Shown: piece by piece, positions 39,083-51,100 of the stretch
How positions within the stretch are numbered: the first letter of the stretch is position 1
How the letters are laid out: every line of letters starts with the position of its first letter
DNA from: Echinococcus granulosus
Taxonomy: Eukaryota > Platyhelminthes > Cestoda > Cyclophyllidea > Taeniidae
Length of the DNA stretch: 64,000 nt
Direction of reading: 5' to 3'
NCBI RefSeq assembly: GCF_000524195.1
Contig: NW_020170385.1
Location: forward strand, 1,381,898 to 1,445,897
The notes under the pieces: generated by a model
Databases searched by the model: none
What the model saw: only the letters and a program-made list of their open reading frames with translations
What the model was told of the DNA's origin: nothing
Made by a program: the position numbers and the translations under genes

Positions 39083-39634
39083 CTAGAGACTACGCGGGTC
39101 ATAGTTGATGTGCATACTTTGACCATTCAAAACGCCCCATATATTGCTCAATGCAGAAGGGACATTGATGAAACTTCTTTCTTCGAAAAACGTCAATTCC
39201 TGCTTGTAAAGTGGTGTCAGCTGGCTCAACAAGTGAGGATTATGCAGCTTTTCCTTGCTAGTCATTGATACCATTTGCATGATTATATAAAAGTTACGTA
39301 GATTTGAATGGGTTTCTTCCAAATAGCTGCAATCGATACCTCCCAGGGATCCGTGGAAATAAGTGTATAGTGAGTTGCAAGCAACCCAACTCGCTTGGAA
39401 TCCTTTCCACCAAAATACTGGCAGAGCATTCCCCCCATCCACCGTCCTAAATTCAACTATTTTATCGCAAAATACCTCCATTCTTTCAAAGCAGTAGTTG
39501 AGTTTAATTGAACCGCCTCTATAAGCTATGGTTGATGAAATTCTTAATGAGATGTAAAGAGACCCTAGCTTGCTGAGGTTAAGAGCCATTCTGGAAGCTC
39601 TTGTACCTAAAAACGAACGAACGAACGAACTCAA
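39083..39634 (-). other. Orphan 183-codon ORF, unrecognised
   Basis: The longest single open stretch in the spacer between the KY-like and HCF genes. It is rich in aromatic residues, with no signal peptide, coiled coil or domain I recognise. A second frame (39083-38880) opens exactly where this one stops, so the two could be parts of one exon broken by a frameshift, or adjacent exons. Both could also be chance: one such ORF is expected in a window this size. Confidence 0.25.
39611..39630. repeat. Microsatellite (AACG)n
   Basis: About five AACG units at the 5' edge of the orphan ORF. Confidence 0.8.
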
Positions 39635-40739
39635 GTGCTCAATTCGTTGTAACTTATGCCTTTATTAAACGACTTTCCTTCAGAAACTAAGCCAAAAAGG
39701 AATACCGACGAACTACAAAACTGCAGATTTACTGCCCATGATTCTATTTCCACAAAACATCTACGAAAATCGAACTCTGACCACCTCTAAAAAGGCGCTA
39801 CTGTTAATAAAACAGGACGTTAATGAAGGCGTCATCCCCCACGCGCACGGGATTCGTCTTTCATGAGACTGCACCAGAAACAACACACGAGCATGTGATA
39901 TTCATCATATTTGCGTTTTCTATGTAGTTGCGGCTGCATCACCAAACAAAAACAAAAGAGAACTCAAATGGTTTTCTTCTTAAAATATGGAGAGGTATAC
40001 TAAGGCAGTGGTAAACACTGCATAGTTATTACTGCATAAAGGAGGAGCCGACCGATATTTGACTAATTTCTAGTTGTTTTAACGCATATAAGATCAAAAA
40101 CAGATTACCGAAAGGGTGGTTGGGGAACGAAGGCCACACAAGTGCAAGTTAAGAGACGCCACCAAAACGGAGATCCGTAAAGTAAGAACAAAACCCGTAA
40201 AAATGTTAACGAAATAGTGGCTACAGATACTGACCGTATGAAGAAGTAGAAACCCTATCTACAAATGCAGAAAACCCCACCGCCTAAGGGCGCTACGACT
40301 GGCAGAGGCGAAGCAACTACAAATACCACAAGGCAGTAAAACAATTTCACTTAAAAAACATCACTCCAATCACATTTTAATTGGTTTTCATAAGAAAATT
40401 TGTTACCTGCAATATCTGTTAAAAATAAAATTAATGCGCACTACTAAGATCTTGTTATCTTAAGCAAAGCGTCTATTCAGAAGTAAATAGCTTGCATCAG
40501 ATTTGTACATACCTAAGTGTTTAGACGAAATCATGAAGTCATTGCATCAAAAAGCAGATTTCTCAGGCAATTTGCATTCCCAAAAGTTCAACAGCAAATT
40601 AAATTGCATTAACGACTGTACAAAAGCAAAACTTTTAGCAAACTCATTGCGGTCCAAAAATTCTCCATTAGAAATCCTTGAATCAAATTGTATGGCAATG
40701 CACCTAATAAAAGGCGCCATTATTATTACAGAATGGCAT

Positions 40740-40976
40740 TAGTACTTATCTCTATGTGGTACGCCCCCGTTTATTTCCTCTTCCCCAGCCTTCATGCTCT
40801 TTGAAAGAAGAGGTTGATTTGATTGGGACATGTTTATTGTTTGGAGTCAATGGAAGCAGGTACGGGTCTAGCAGGACCAGGACATTAAGCTCTTTGCCTC
40901 GGGAGGTTCTGACCCCTCCACAATCACGAGGTTCGAGCCTACTACTGCTTCCTCCATAAAGAATATACTTAAGCAA
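40740..40976. repeat. Probable interspersed repeat, open on both strands
   Basis: A 230 bp GC-richer block open in both directions (67 codons plus, 74 minus), next to element B copy 2. It contains GGTTCGAGCC, close to the RNA polymerase III B-box, so a tRNA-derived SINE is possible; I cannot place a convincing A-box. No intact protein. Confidence 0.4.
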
Positions 40977-41095
40977 CCTAAGTGTTACCTAAGCATCAAA
41001 AGTTTGCTAAGACGGGAAAAGCAGGAATCCTAATTGGGCACTGTAATTTACGGAAATATGATAATATATATGAACATACGCGATACATAGTCCTA

Positions 41096-41294
41096 TGTAA
41101 TACGATGGCGGTTTATCCCTTGGTATTGTTAAGGCGCTACTTTTGGACTTTGTATTAGCCTCCTTGTACATCGCTGGGTGGGCTGGCCTTCGGGCCATGT
41201 CAGCAGCCCAAACGCCTTCTCTGTGCTGAATATATACCTATTCTGCTAGAGCATTGTCTTCTATCGTCTTCAGGGAAAGACTCTGGACGCTACA
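41096..41294 (-). mobile_element. Short non-autonomous element B, copy 2
   Basis: Reverse-complement copy of 7037-7232, about 80% identical by eye, with the same ends (TGTAGCGTCC and GTATTACA). Flanks CCTA and CCTG are near-identical 4-mers, in keeping with a decayed 4 bp target duplication. It lies about 300 bp upstream of the HCF-1 start codon. Confidence 0.7.
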
Positions 41295-41596
41295 CCTGTC
41301 TATGTTACATGTGACATCTACCTAACATATAAACAAAATTAGTTTAAATCTTAGCAAATTTTTTAAAGGTTTTTATTCTTAAACGCATATTTAATTCCTT
41401 TACTCCTTTAGATGATAAATCTTTCCCGATACATACAATTTTTAAATACTGGCAACAACCCAGCTCTTACGAATCTTAAAAGTGATTTTAGATGACAAAA
41501 AGTTTTTTTGTTATTAGTTTACTCTATCAGTTGTTTGTTTGTTACTTTAGATTGCATTCCATAAAATAGTTAATAGCGCGCTTTGCGTATCCGAAC

Positions 41597-44500
41597 ATGG
41601 CGGCGCCAGCGCCTGTGCTTAAATGGAAAAAAGTGACAACGGCTTCGGGCAATGTTCCGCGTTCTCGTCACGGTCACAAAGCAGTTGCGCTCAAGGACCT
41701 CATTGTTATTTTTGGTGGTGGAAATGAGGGAATCGTTGATGAACTCCACGTTTTCAACACATGTATGTTCAAAGAAGGTACAAATTACTTTTTAGCACTT
41801 AATCAATGGTTTTTGCCGGCGGTACGAGGCGATATTCCACCGGGATGTGCTGCTTTTGGGATGATATCGGAGAATACACGTGTCTTGCTATTCGGCGGCA
41901 TGTTAGAATACGGGAAGTATTCCAACGAGCTTTACGAGCTGCAGGCGTCCAAGTGGGAGTGGAAGCGCCTTAAACCTAAGCCTCCTAGGAATGGACCTTT
42001 GCCTTGCCCGCGAATAGGTAATGGCAGTTACTAAAGATTTTGTGGAAAACTAATGTTTGATAACAGTCATTGTAAAAATATTTTCAGGATGTTTTTAGTA
42101 CTCTAAGTACCATTAGTTTTGGCATTGTTGAGAACCTCTGTAGTCTCTTTTACCACTTTGTAAATACCATGCTTTAAGGTCATAGTTTTACACTCGTGGG
42201 TCAGCGTGCTTTCCTTTTCGGTGGAATCACGAATGATAGCGAAGATCCGAAAAACAACATCCCAAGGTTAGTCTGTGTGTTCATAAGAAATTGTATTTGA
42301 ATTCTGTTCTCAACTCCCTTACCTTTTCCAGGTATCTTAACGATCTATATACGCTAGAACTTCGGCCTAATTCCTCAGCCATGTGCTGGGATATTCCAAT
42401 TACTTACGGTCAGCCACCTTCGCCTCGAGAATCTCATACCGCTGTTGCATATCAGGTTATGGATGGGTTAATTAAAAAATGGCGTCTTTTGGTGTATGGT
42501 GGCATGACGGGATGTCGCCTCGGTGATCTTTGGCAACTAGAAATTGACACAATGACATGGACAAAACCCTCTATTTCGGGCGATCTCCCTGCTCCTCGCA
42601 GTCTGCACAGTGCTACAGTGATTGGTAATCGGTAGGCTGGAATATTGTTCTGTGATATCGCTTAAATGCACCTATTTACTTTCAGTATGTTTGTATTCGG
42701 TGGATGGGTACCTCTGGTTATGGATGATATGAAAACAACTGTCGAAAAAGAATGGAAGTGTACGAACACACTTGCTAGCCTCAATCTCGATACAATGTCG
42801 TGGGAGTCGATCCAAATGGAAATCTTCGATGACAGTCTTGTTCCGCGTGCGCGAGCAGGTCATTGTGCAGTTGCCGTCAGCACACGTCTTTATATATGGT
42901 CTGGTCGTGACGGTTATAGGAAAGCTTGGAACAATCAGGTGTGCTTCAAGGATTTATGGTTTTTGGAGACGGATAAACCGCCCGCCCCAAGTCGAGTTCA
43001 GCTTGTCCGAGCCGGCACACAGAGTCTTGATGTCACGTGGGGTTCCGTACCGACAGCTGATGCCTACATACTTCAAATTCAGAAATATGATGTCTCAACA
43101 CCCTCATCTACTCAAAGTCCCCCAGTGGGTTCCCGAATGAATCCTACTCTTGCGATTGATGCTCCTCAAGCCAAGTCTCCAGTCAGTGGAATGACATCAT
43201 CAGGTGCAACGAGTCAAGTAGGTTTAGATTCCTTTTGCATTGGCTAGGTTACAAACACTGCAAATCAGTCGAACCTCTGTCAATCCACTGCATCATGTTT
43301 TTAGTAATTTTGAAGTATCGGTTGTATTTCATTGCTTATTATAGCGTTTTGCGACTCCGTCAACTGTCGCTGTTAGTGCTGCTTCCTTGCAAGCTTTAGC
43401 GAACGTAGCTACGGCCACGCCTGTGCGCGCGGTTTCTGCAATGGCTAGTCCCCAAACAGCATCTGTTGTCGGAGTTGCTGCTAGCCAACGGGTTCCAACA
43501 GTCGTTACCCCAACAGGACTCAAAATTACCCCCGTTCCCAGCAGTGCAGTAACTGGTCGTGCAGCGATCCTTGTTGCAGCTCAATCACAACAGCAACATC
43601 CTCAGTCAGCAGGCTTAATTCGAGCGGCAAACGTGGTTACGGCCCCAACAAAGCCACAAGTAATTTGTTCATTAATTGATAGTTTAATTCCTCAGTATGC
43701 TTTTGATGCTGAAAATGCTTTGGGGTATTCACATTTTGGTGTTTTACAGATAATCGCAGCGGGTACCGCAAAACAGATTGTTACGTCCAATGCCAGCGGT
43801 TCGAGTGGTATTACTTTGAGTTCGGTGACATCTAGTGCCACGCCTAGTGGTTCAGGATCGACCGGTCCTGTCGTACATCTCGTCAAGACCCCAACCGGAT
43901 TGATTCGGCCCATAAAATTTCTATCTCCTGCAAATGCCGTCGGTCAACAACAGCATATTGGTGTTTCACCAAAGACTATTTCCATCCATGCACCCCAAGG
44001 TAGGTCTCATCTCGCACATCCATTGTACGAGTCAACTTATAGTTGCATCATAATGTATGAAAGTTATGTTTGGCTTACATTGTGCGTAGGTAGCAACCCC
44101 AAGGTGATTAAGACATTCCCCGCCAATGTGATTCAAAAATCGGGTGCCGGTAAGCCAATTTTCATCACAAGTGGGACGTCTGCACGTCCAGCTACACCAG
44201 CAGTAGACAACGCTTCGAGCAACTCCGTTTCTAGGCAACCACAAGTCGTCATTGTTGGATCGACCGGTGAGCTAAATGTCTACAAACGCATCCTACGTGA
44301 ATTAATTGTAGGAGTTTATCAGCATCATCGACAGCTCTAGTCTTCAAAGTGAGACTGATTTTATTACAGAATGATGTCTACCTTTGCTAGGTAACATGGT
44401 TAATACTGGGCAAGGTAATGTTTGTGCCGCTCCGGCCCGACCTTTGACCAAAACTTCGAGTTCTTCAACCCTTGGTAATGATCAGGATGGAGGACAAGTA

Positions 44501-47500
44501 GATTCAAGCAAAGCTCTTGCTCCTACTTTGCCTCAACTTGACGGAATGGTGGATGAGGCGGGTAATGAGTCTGATTCTGCATGTGGGGACTTTAAAGAAC
44601 AATGGGCGGACCGTACTAAGGAGACTGAAGCCATTCAGGTGGCAGATTCGGATGTCAAGAAGTGCGATTTAACTAGCGTCACTGATGTATGTCCAAAAGT
44701 GGTTATAATTTTGTCAGTTTATGGTTGATTTGTGTCTGACGATTGGACTACAGATGTACCTTGATTGCGTCTTGATTATTACGTAGTTAATACAGATAGA
44801 AATTATGCGTTTGGGTGGAAGTACCGGTAGTCGCAATTTTAGAGGTTATCGTTTGATGAAAAGCTTTGAACCAATTGGATGCACGTATTCTACATGCTTT
44901 GCGCATCGTGGTTTCGTGTTCTCATCAGTTGTTGTCCGAACGAAATTCCCTTTTTAGGTGAGTGCTTTAGTGGATAACATGGCAGCTGAAGCAGCTGCCG
45001 AGTTATTGGCAGATGTTGAAAGTACTTCTGCTGACATACCCACTTCCGCATCAGGTGCTGATAGCAGCAAGCTTTCAGTTACCGTTGGAAACGCCTCCGA
45101 GTTATCTGATGCTGTTTTCCATTCTCGTAAGTTCTGATAATTGATTTTAAACAGATCACATTTTAAAGTTTGTGTAAGCTTCTTGACCCCTTGGGAGGCT
45201 CTCAGTCGCTTTTGATAACGAATGTAAGGTGTACGACATTATCCTTGTGAATTGGAGGTCATTTAAAGTTTGGGCATGTGCTATTTAGATTTTTTTTGGG
45301 GGGCTTAAGCAGGCTATCTCAAAAACACTAAGTGTGAAAAGGCTCACAGATTTAAAGTTTATCCAGAAGTTTTCAGTGACACGTAATCCATCTAGGTGCT
45401 TACAAGGCGTCTGTTTCCACTCCATTCAGGTCCCCAGGTGGGAAGTGGTGGCAGCGGGAACAACAAAACTGCATCAAAGACCAATGACCCGCTTGTGACT
45501 CTGGCATCTGTTGCAACTAATCGTGGGGATAATACCGAAGGTAGATGCATGCGACTACACCAAGCGGCTTTCGTTTGCACGCAGACTTATGTGTTATCAC
45601 CTGATCCATTCTAATTTCTGTCTACATGCTTGAAGTTTGCCTAAAATTCAACTCGGTAAAATTCTGGTTTATTAAGTCAAGGTTTCTGGATATTCTGAGC
45701 CGTATTGAGTCTATAAGGCGAGTGTCAAAGTTGGTCTGTCTACTGATAAAACAAATGGTAAAAACTGGTTTTCATGATAGCTCATAGTACCCAACATTGA
45801 TAGTGAGGAGGGACCTCGGATGCTCTTGTTATCTATGTGCGATTGGGATTTTACTTGATTCTTTCCTCAAAGTGTTCTCGGTGCTCCTACTTTTTTAGGC
45901 TTGTACAATTATGGAAATTAGTATTTTAGAGTTGCTAGTACTTTACTCTGACTGTTCTGTTTAGAAGACGAAGGTCAGGCAGATATGGAATCGCTCCTTG
46001 AAAACCCCAAAAGGCTTCAGGAGCAGTCAACGCGCTCGATTCCTCTTAACGTTGCAGTCCCAATGCCTCCGTCGAAGGTGACTTTGACGCCTCGAATATT
46101 GACTCCTTCGGTCACTTCTGCAGTGGGCGCAGGAGGAAATCAGCTCATTCAGGCTAATGTACCCACAGGCGCGATGCTGACAAGTCGTAGCGACAGTGCG
46201 TGGCACGACGTTGGTGTTATCAAGCAGCCGAAGTACTCGGTCTCAATGTACTCAGCGAATACAAACGACGCTGGAATCAGTGTTGAGGTAAGGTTAATGA
46301 CATTTGATCTCATAGCAACATGATTAATGTTATCTAAAATGATACATTTTGATTCCTTCATCGTTCAGTGCAAACTACAAGTGCGGATAAAATGAGGTTG
46401 GTTTTCAATTCCCGTTGAAAAAGAAGACGATTTTTCTTATTACAGGCACTTGATGCCCTCCAAGGTCCCAACGGAATCGGTCCTAACGGCATTCCTCCAC
46501 AAGGTCCAAAAATTGCTCTTACACCGGGTACAGCCTACAAGTTTCGTGTTGCTGGTTTGAACGCTTGTGGTCGAGGTCCCTGGTCTGAAATATCCGCCTT
46601 TAAAACCTGCTTACCAGGTTTTCCAGGTGCCCCAAGTGCCATTAAAATTACGACAAATGAACAGGGTGCCCAGCTAACATGGGAACCACCACAAAATACG
46701 GCTGGCCGTATAATCGAATATTCTGTTTATTTGGCTGTTAGATCTCAATCAGGAACCGGAAAAGAATTACAAGAAGCAAAAGTGAGTGTTAAGGGACTAC
46801 TGTTTATCTTATTTTCAGTTGCGAAATTTTATGTGCATGGGGAAGTTTTAGTTATGCGCTCATTAGCTTGTACGTCCAAATATCTCCTCTTGTTGAGGAT
46901 AGTAGCCTTAACTCTTCCACTATTGCCCCATTGGTTTTTAGATGGGAACAGTGCCTTCTGGTATGGCGTTCGTTCGTGTCTACGCAGGTCCGCAGCCAAG
47001 TGCTCTAGTCATGCACACAGTCCTTGCTAAGGCTCATTTAGATGTGAGCTCTAAACCTGCCGTGATTTTTCGCATCGCCGCATGCAACGAAAAGGGTTAC
47101 GGCCCGGCCACACAGGTGCGCTGGCTTCAAGAGTCCCACACCTTCGGACAAGGAGTGGCACCTGGCAGCATGCCGGCCGATGCAGCCCCCGGCGGGGTAT
47201 CACCGACCTCGGGGAGCTTGAAAAACACTCCGCCTCCGGAGGGTCCCCAGCCTTCTGGACCTACTGAAGGGTATTTCGATTTTATGCCGCCTTATTTCAT
47301 ATCTTCGTGTTTGTACGGTGTTTTACCAAACCAGTTAACCCATTTAGTTTTAGTTTAGCGCTTTAGCGAATCATTAGGAAATATTCCAGTTCGATAAAAT
47401 CATGTGGCTATGTGTTGCTCGAGTTCACACTTCTGTGACGTTTGCTTGGTGATAAAGTGTCTTTTTGAACGTTATTTTAGAACCTATATATCTCCTGTGA

Positions 47501-47532
47501 AGCGCATTAAGAAACAAGATGACCAAACTTAG
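41597..47532 (+). CDS. HCFC1: Host cell factor 1 orthologue (complete)
   Basis: Fifteen exons: 41597-41762, 41796-42017, 42179-42266, 42332-42631, 42686-43217, 43345-43659, 43750-43999, 44090-44266, 44391-44686, 44958-45126, 45430-45540, 45965-46287, 46446-46781, 46942-47270 and 47481-47532. Phases close to 1221 residues; human is 2035. HCF-1 is a nuclear scaffold that recruits Set1/MLL methyltransferases, histone deacetylases and OGT to promoters. Six Kelch repeats (about residues 20-355) are near-verbatim: [56 protein letters not shown]. The first FN3 half follows ([19 protein letters not shown]), then a low-complexity Ala/Ser/Thr/Val region, an acidic region, and the C-terminal FN3 pair from about residue 956 ([44 protein letters not shown]). 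The last exon encodes a basic tail (VKRIKKQDD), the usual nuclear-localisation position. No threonine-rich HCF cleavage repeats are present. QLD|GMVDE at residue 734 resembles a Taspase1 site. Intron 1 is 33 bp and in frame. Confidence 0.97.
41763..41795 (+). other. 33 bp in-frame mini-intron of HCF-1
   Basis: gtatgt ... ctttttag. Its length is a multiple of three and it contains no stop, so it reads through as 11 residues. Removal restores the invariant HVFNT-x-x-NQWF spacing of the Kelch domain. Confidence 0.9.
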
Positions 47533-48187
47533 TCGATCCTATCTGACATTGCCCGCACACAGGCAACTGCGCTTGGCAGCATTTGTATCTCTCTTAGTGA
47601 ACCTGTATGTATAACCCGAGCTCTATGCTCTCATCTTTCCTTCGTGTACCTGCACCCTATTCGCCTGTTCATCGGGCTGTTTGCACTTGCGCCTGTTTGT
47701 GCCAATGTTCTATTTTTAGTACCCATTATAAAGTATATATGCGGCCTATCCTCAAATTATCCACCGTGTTTGTGCACCGATAGTTACGATAGTCTTCGTG
47801 ACCGCTTCCACTCCTCTATCTCCCTTCATTATTGAGGCTATGGGCATTTCCACTTAACATGATCTTATTCTTAACATTGTAAATATAAACCTTGGTATTT
47901 TCCTCTGACGGCTTTTCTGTAACATTCAACGCTTCTTACTGCTTACATTTCTCTGTCCAGCTATCAATCTGGACATGTGCCCCACAAACCCAGCCACGTG
48001 TTGCTAGGGCTAGCGCAAGCGTACTGCAACGGTCCCAGTATCGTTCTTATTTTGCTAAAGCAATTTGGAGGAAACCGGGGTAAGGCGCGCTGATGGTGTT
48101 GATTTTTCATTGGATCAGCCGTGTTGGTTTACTCAATAACTGTGGGGAAACAAGTGCTATGTACGGGTGGTGCGACTTTTCGTCGGG
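47533..48187. other. 655 bp spacer between convergent stop codons
   Basis: HCF-1 (+) and the Ig-CH gene (-) end tail to tail here, so both 3' UTRs must share this stretch. No coding signal is seen. Confidence 0.6.
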
Positions 48188-51100
48188 TCATCGATTTGTG
48201 CGAATCAAATGGGAGGGTTGGGCCCTATTTAGGGGGTGTTTTTCTAACGCTATTAGGACGTGACTGAGGTACAGGAAAATTCTTCGCCAATCTGGGCCGG
48301 TCTCACTTCTCGTCACTTCCTCGGTACTTATGAAGTTAGGCACTCCAGCCATGTCGCTGAAAAGAAACGTCTCCTTTAAAATGTTATCAATGAAACTCGT
48401 ATGTGATCATTCCGGGATAATGTAGCTACTGTTCACACAGGAAGGGGAAGTTGAACTTGTTTCTTACCTCCGCTTCGGGCAAATAATTGCAACTTCTAAT
48501 AGCTCTTGGAAGCGCTATAGGCAGTGATACATGGCTAACGGATACGCTTAGCCCAATTACTGCTTCCCCCAGGCACACTTGAACAAACACGGTTGAACTT
48601 ACGCAGCTATTTCAAATGCGAGGCGGTAGTTCTCTGCTTTTCCTCCGGAAAGAACAGTGTTGAAATCGAAGGAATTTGGGAAAAAGTGGTGTAGAAGGGC
48701 GCACATTGCGATACCGTCCGCCCATGATGTCGAAAAGTTTTTCACCTCAACACCCTAAAAAAGGTGCATACTAATAGACTTTGGCTGAGAAGTAGTTTTG
48801 GTTAATAGCTACAATGGAATTTCCGATTTAGATATGCAGCAGACATGCTGGTACTGACTATTTAAGGGACTCTGGAAAGATGCTTCTGAGACTGCTTCCT
48901 TTTGGAATATTACCGAAAATACCGAGCTGGTAAAGCACGAGTTTATGAATTTTTGCTGGTAGCAAATAGCGTTATCAACGTTTAGCTTTTGCCATAGCTA
49001 CCGAGTTTGTACCTTATGTACATTCGGTGCATCATCAATGAGAACTATGGCAAATTGACGGAGGCTAGTGCGTATCAGTTCAGCACTCCGTAATTTATCA
49101 CGTTCTTGGTAAACGCAAACCAGACGAGTCCTGTGTTCGGAAAAGCTGACAGCTTACAAGCAGTGGAAATCGGGAGAACTGTGATTTGAGCAGAGTACTA
49201 GCTGAAAAGTGGTCCGTTATGTTTAGCTTAGTGTATGCGTTTTTCATATAGTCGTGTCATCCATGACATTTAGTCCTCCAGCTCCCCCAAAATGAATCCT
49301 TTAGGTGGACTTCCTATCTCCGTTCTCAGGAAGTGTTCACATTTCAAAGACGTTGATAGCTTTCGTTAGGAATGAAGTTCACCCGCAAAGAGGCATGTCA
49401 CCGCTTTGGGAGGTATATCGGGGCTGAGGAGGGTCTCCCTGAACACTTTTAGGCATTTTTGCTTAAATACGCGCGTAAACATTCCCAGACATTACGCCAA
49501 TCTTTCAAAATCAGCATTCTTATTTCCCTCCAATAGATTCACACTCGTAACTGGTACATCGAATGACCACGTCTCTACGTCGTTTTTTTCTCAATCACCA
49601 TTTCGAATAAGGTGGACCTCATTGACAGACACACGGTATTACGAAGTGAAATGGGAAACGTTTCATTTTTCACAATAGCGTGGCCTTTAGAGTGGTTACA
49701 TGGAGTAGCTAACAACAACCAAATGAACAATTTTAAATAAGACTGACATTGCATGCTGACAAAACTTCACGAAGGAAGTGCCAAAATCCGAAATTCTAGC
49801 TCTTGTATTGTATTGCTGAACTCGTAGTTAGTGGTGTAGGTTTGTGCCTACTTTCGATACGTTCTTTTTAAATGCGTTGTTAGAACTACATTTTATTTAG
49901 CTACAAAGGCAATAAACTAAATGCATAATAAATTGCACAAGATCGTACAGAACTCACATATTTCAAGTACTCGTGCGTGTTCAACTGAACGAAACGTAGT
50001 ACCAAGTTTTTCATTTCTAGTAGTGTCAGGGGAGCAATCTTGTGTATTCTAAAAAACCAAATCGGAAAACACACCTCCAATTAAAGTGCATGTAAAAATG
50101 AATAAACTCATGAAACCCAAGCACAAAAGTGCGTAGGAGAATGAACAGAAGAGAAATTTGAAGCCTTTATGCTTTAGGCCTTCTCGTTGTATTTGGACAC
50201 TAGCAGGTGGAAACCACTGCATCAATCAAATAGTTCTGCGTAAGGACACAAGCCTTAAATTACAGGTGGAAGATATAACATTTTCGGCAATAACGTGTTT
50301 ATCAGCAAGCATTGTTTTGACGCCGAGACGTACCGGAAGTGTTCATTTAAGAATGCCACAGGGTCAGTTGCTGAAATCATTATAAAAATATTTGGTTAGT
50401 CAATTTATTGAAGTTCCCAATGTACGCAGTTATGAGCTTCCTGTTGACATTTCCTCTTTATTCTCTAGCATCCCAACCCCAGTTTCTTAAATGTAAGCGA
50501 ATAACTTTAAACGGCAAATACCATTGGGAATTATGCGCATTCAAAAATGGTTCAACTATCCAAGCAGTAACTTCATTGTCACTTTCCATCAGATATTTTT
50601 CTTTTGCTTCTTGCTAGGAAAGCACATCGCATATCGTGTTTCGTACGGTTTAAATTTGACTTCACTACATCGTAATAAATTTTCTCAGAAATTGCATAGT
50701 TTGGGTGAAAATGGGTAAAAACACAATAAATGGAGGAAGAGCTAATTACAAAAAATATTTATTTGAATATGTTTGGTTTCTTTGATGATAAAAAGTATGT
50801 CGAAGAGCTCTGTACTGACCTGGAATAAGCGGCGGCGGCGGCGGCGGTATCTTGCATTTGTGATACTTAGATCAACTATGCCCATGCTTTTATAGTGGTA
50901 CAGAAAATGCTTCTAAAGCACGTCTTTGAAGAAAGCAAAGCAAGTGCAGAAGCAATGTGTTGAGAAAGGCGACTCTTTTGGGTTTTTTAACATTGTTCAG
51001 TATTTTCTACCACTTGAAGTACGGAAGCAGTTTAATGTTAGTGTTGCGGGGTAAAAGGTGGAATTAAAGTATTCTAGTTCTTGAGTTTATTTCATTCTTA

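Noticed and set aside
40931..40940. tRNA gene suggested by GGTTCGAGCC
   Set aside because: No cloverleaf, acceptor stem or convincing A-box could be placed; kept only as a possible SINE hint.
44032..44244. Minus-strand ORFs across the HCF-1 exons (e.g. 44032-44244 and 43692-43913)
   Set aside because: Shadows of HCF-1 coding sequence, with no independent splice or domain support.
49406..49678. 90-codon plus-strand ORF in the Ig-CH intron
   Set aside because: No domain, aromatic/Ser-rich translation typical of AT-rich noncoding sequence, and no matching splice sites.
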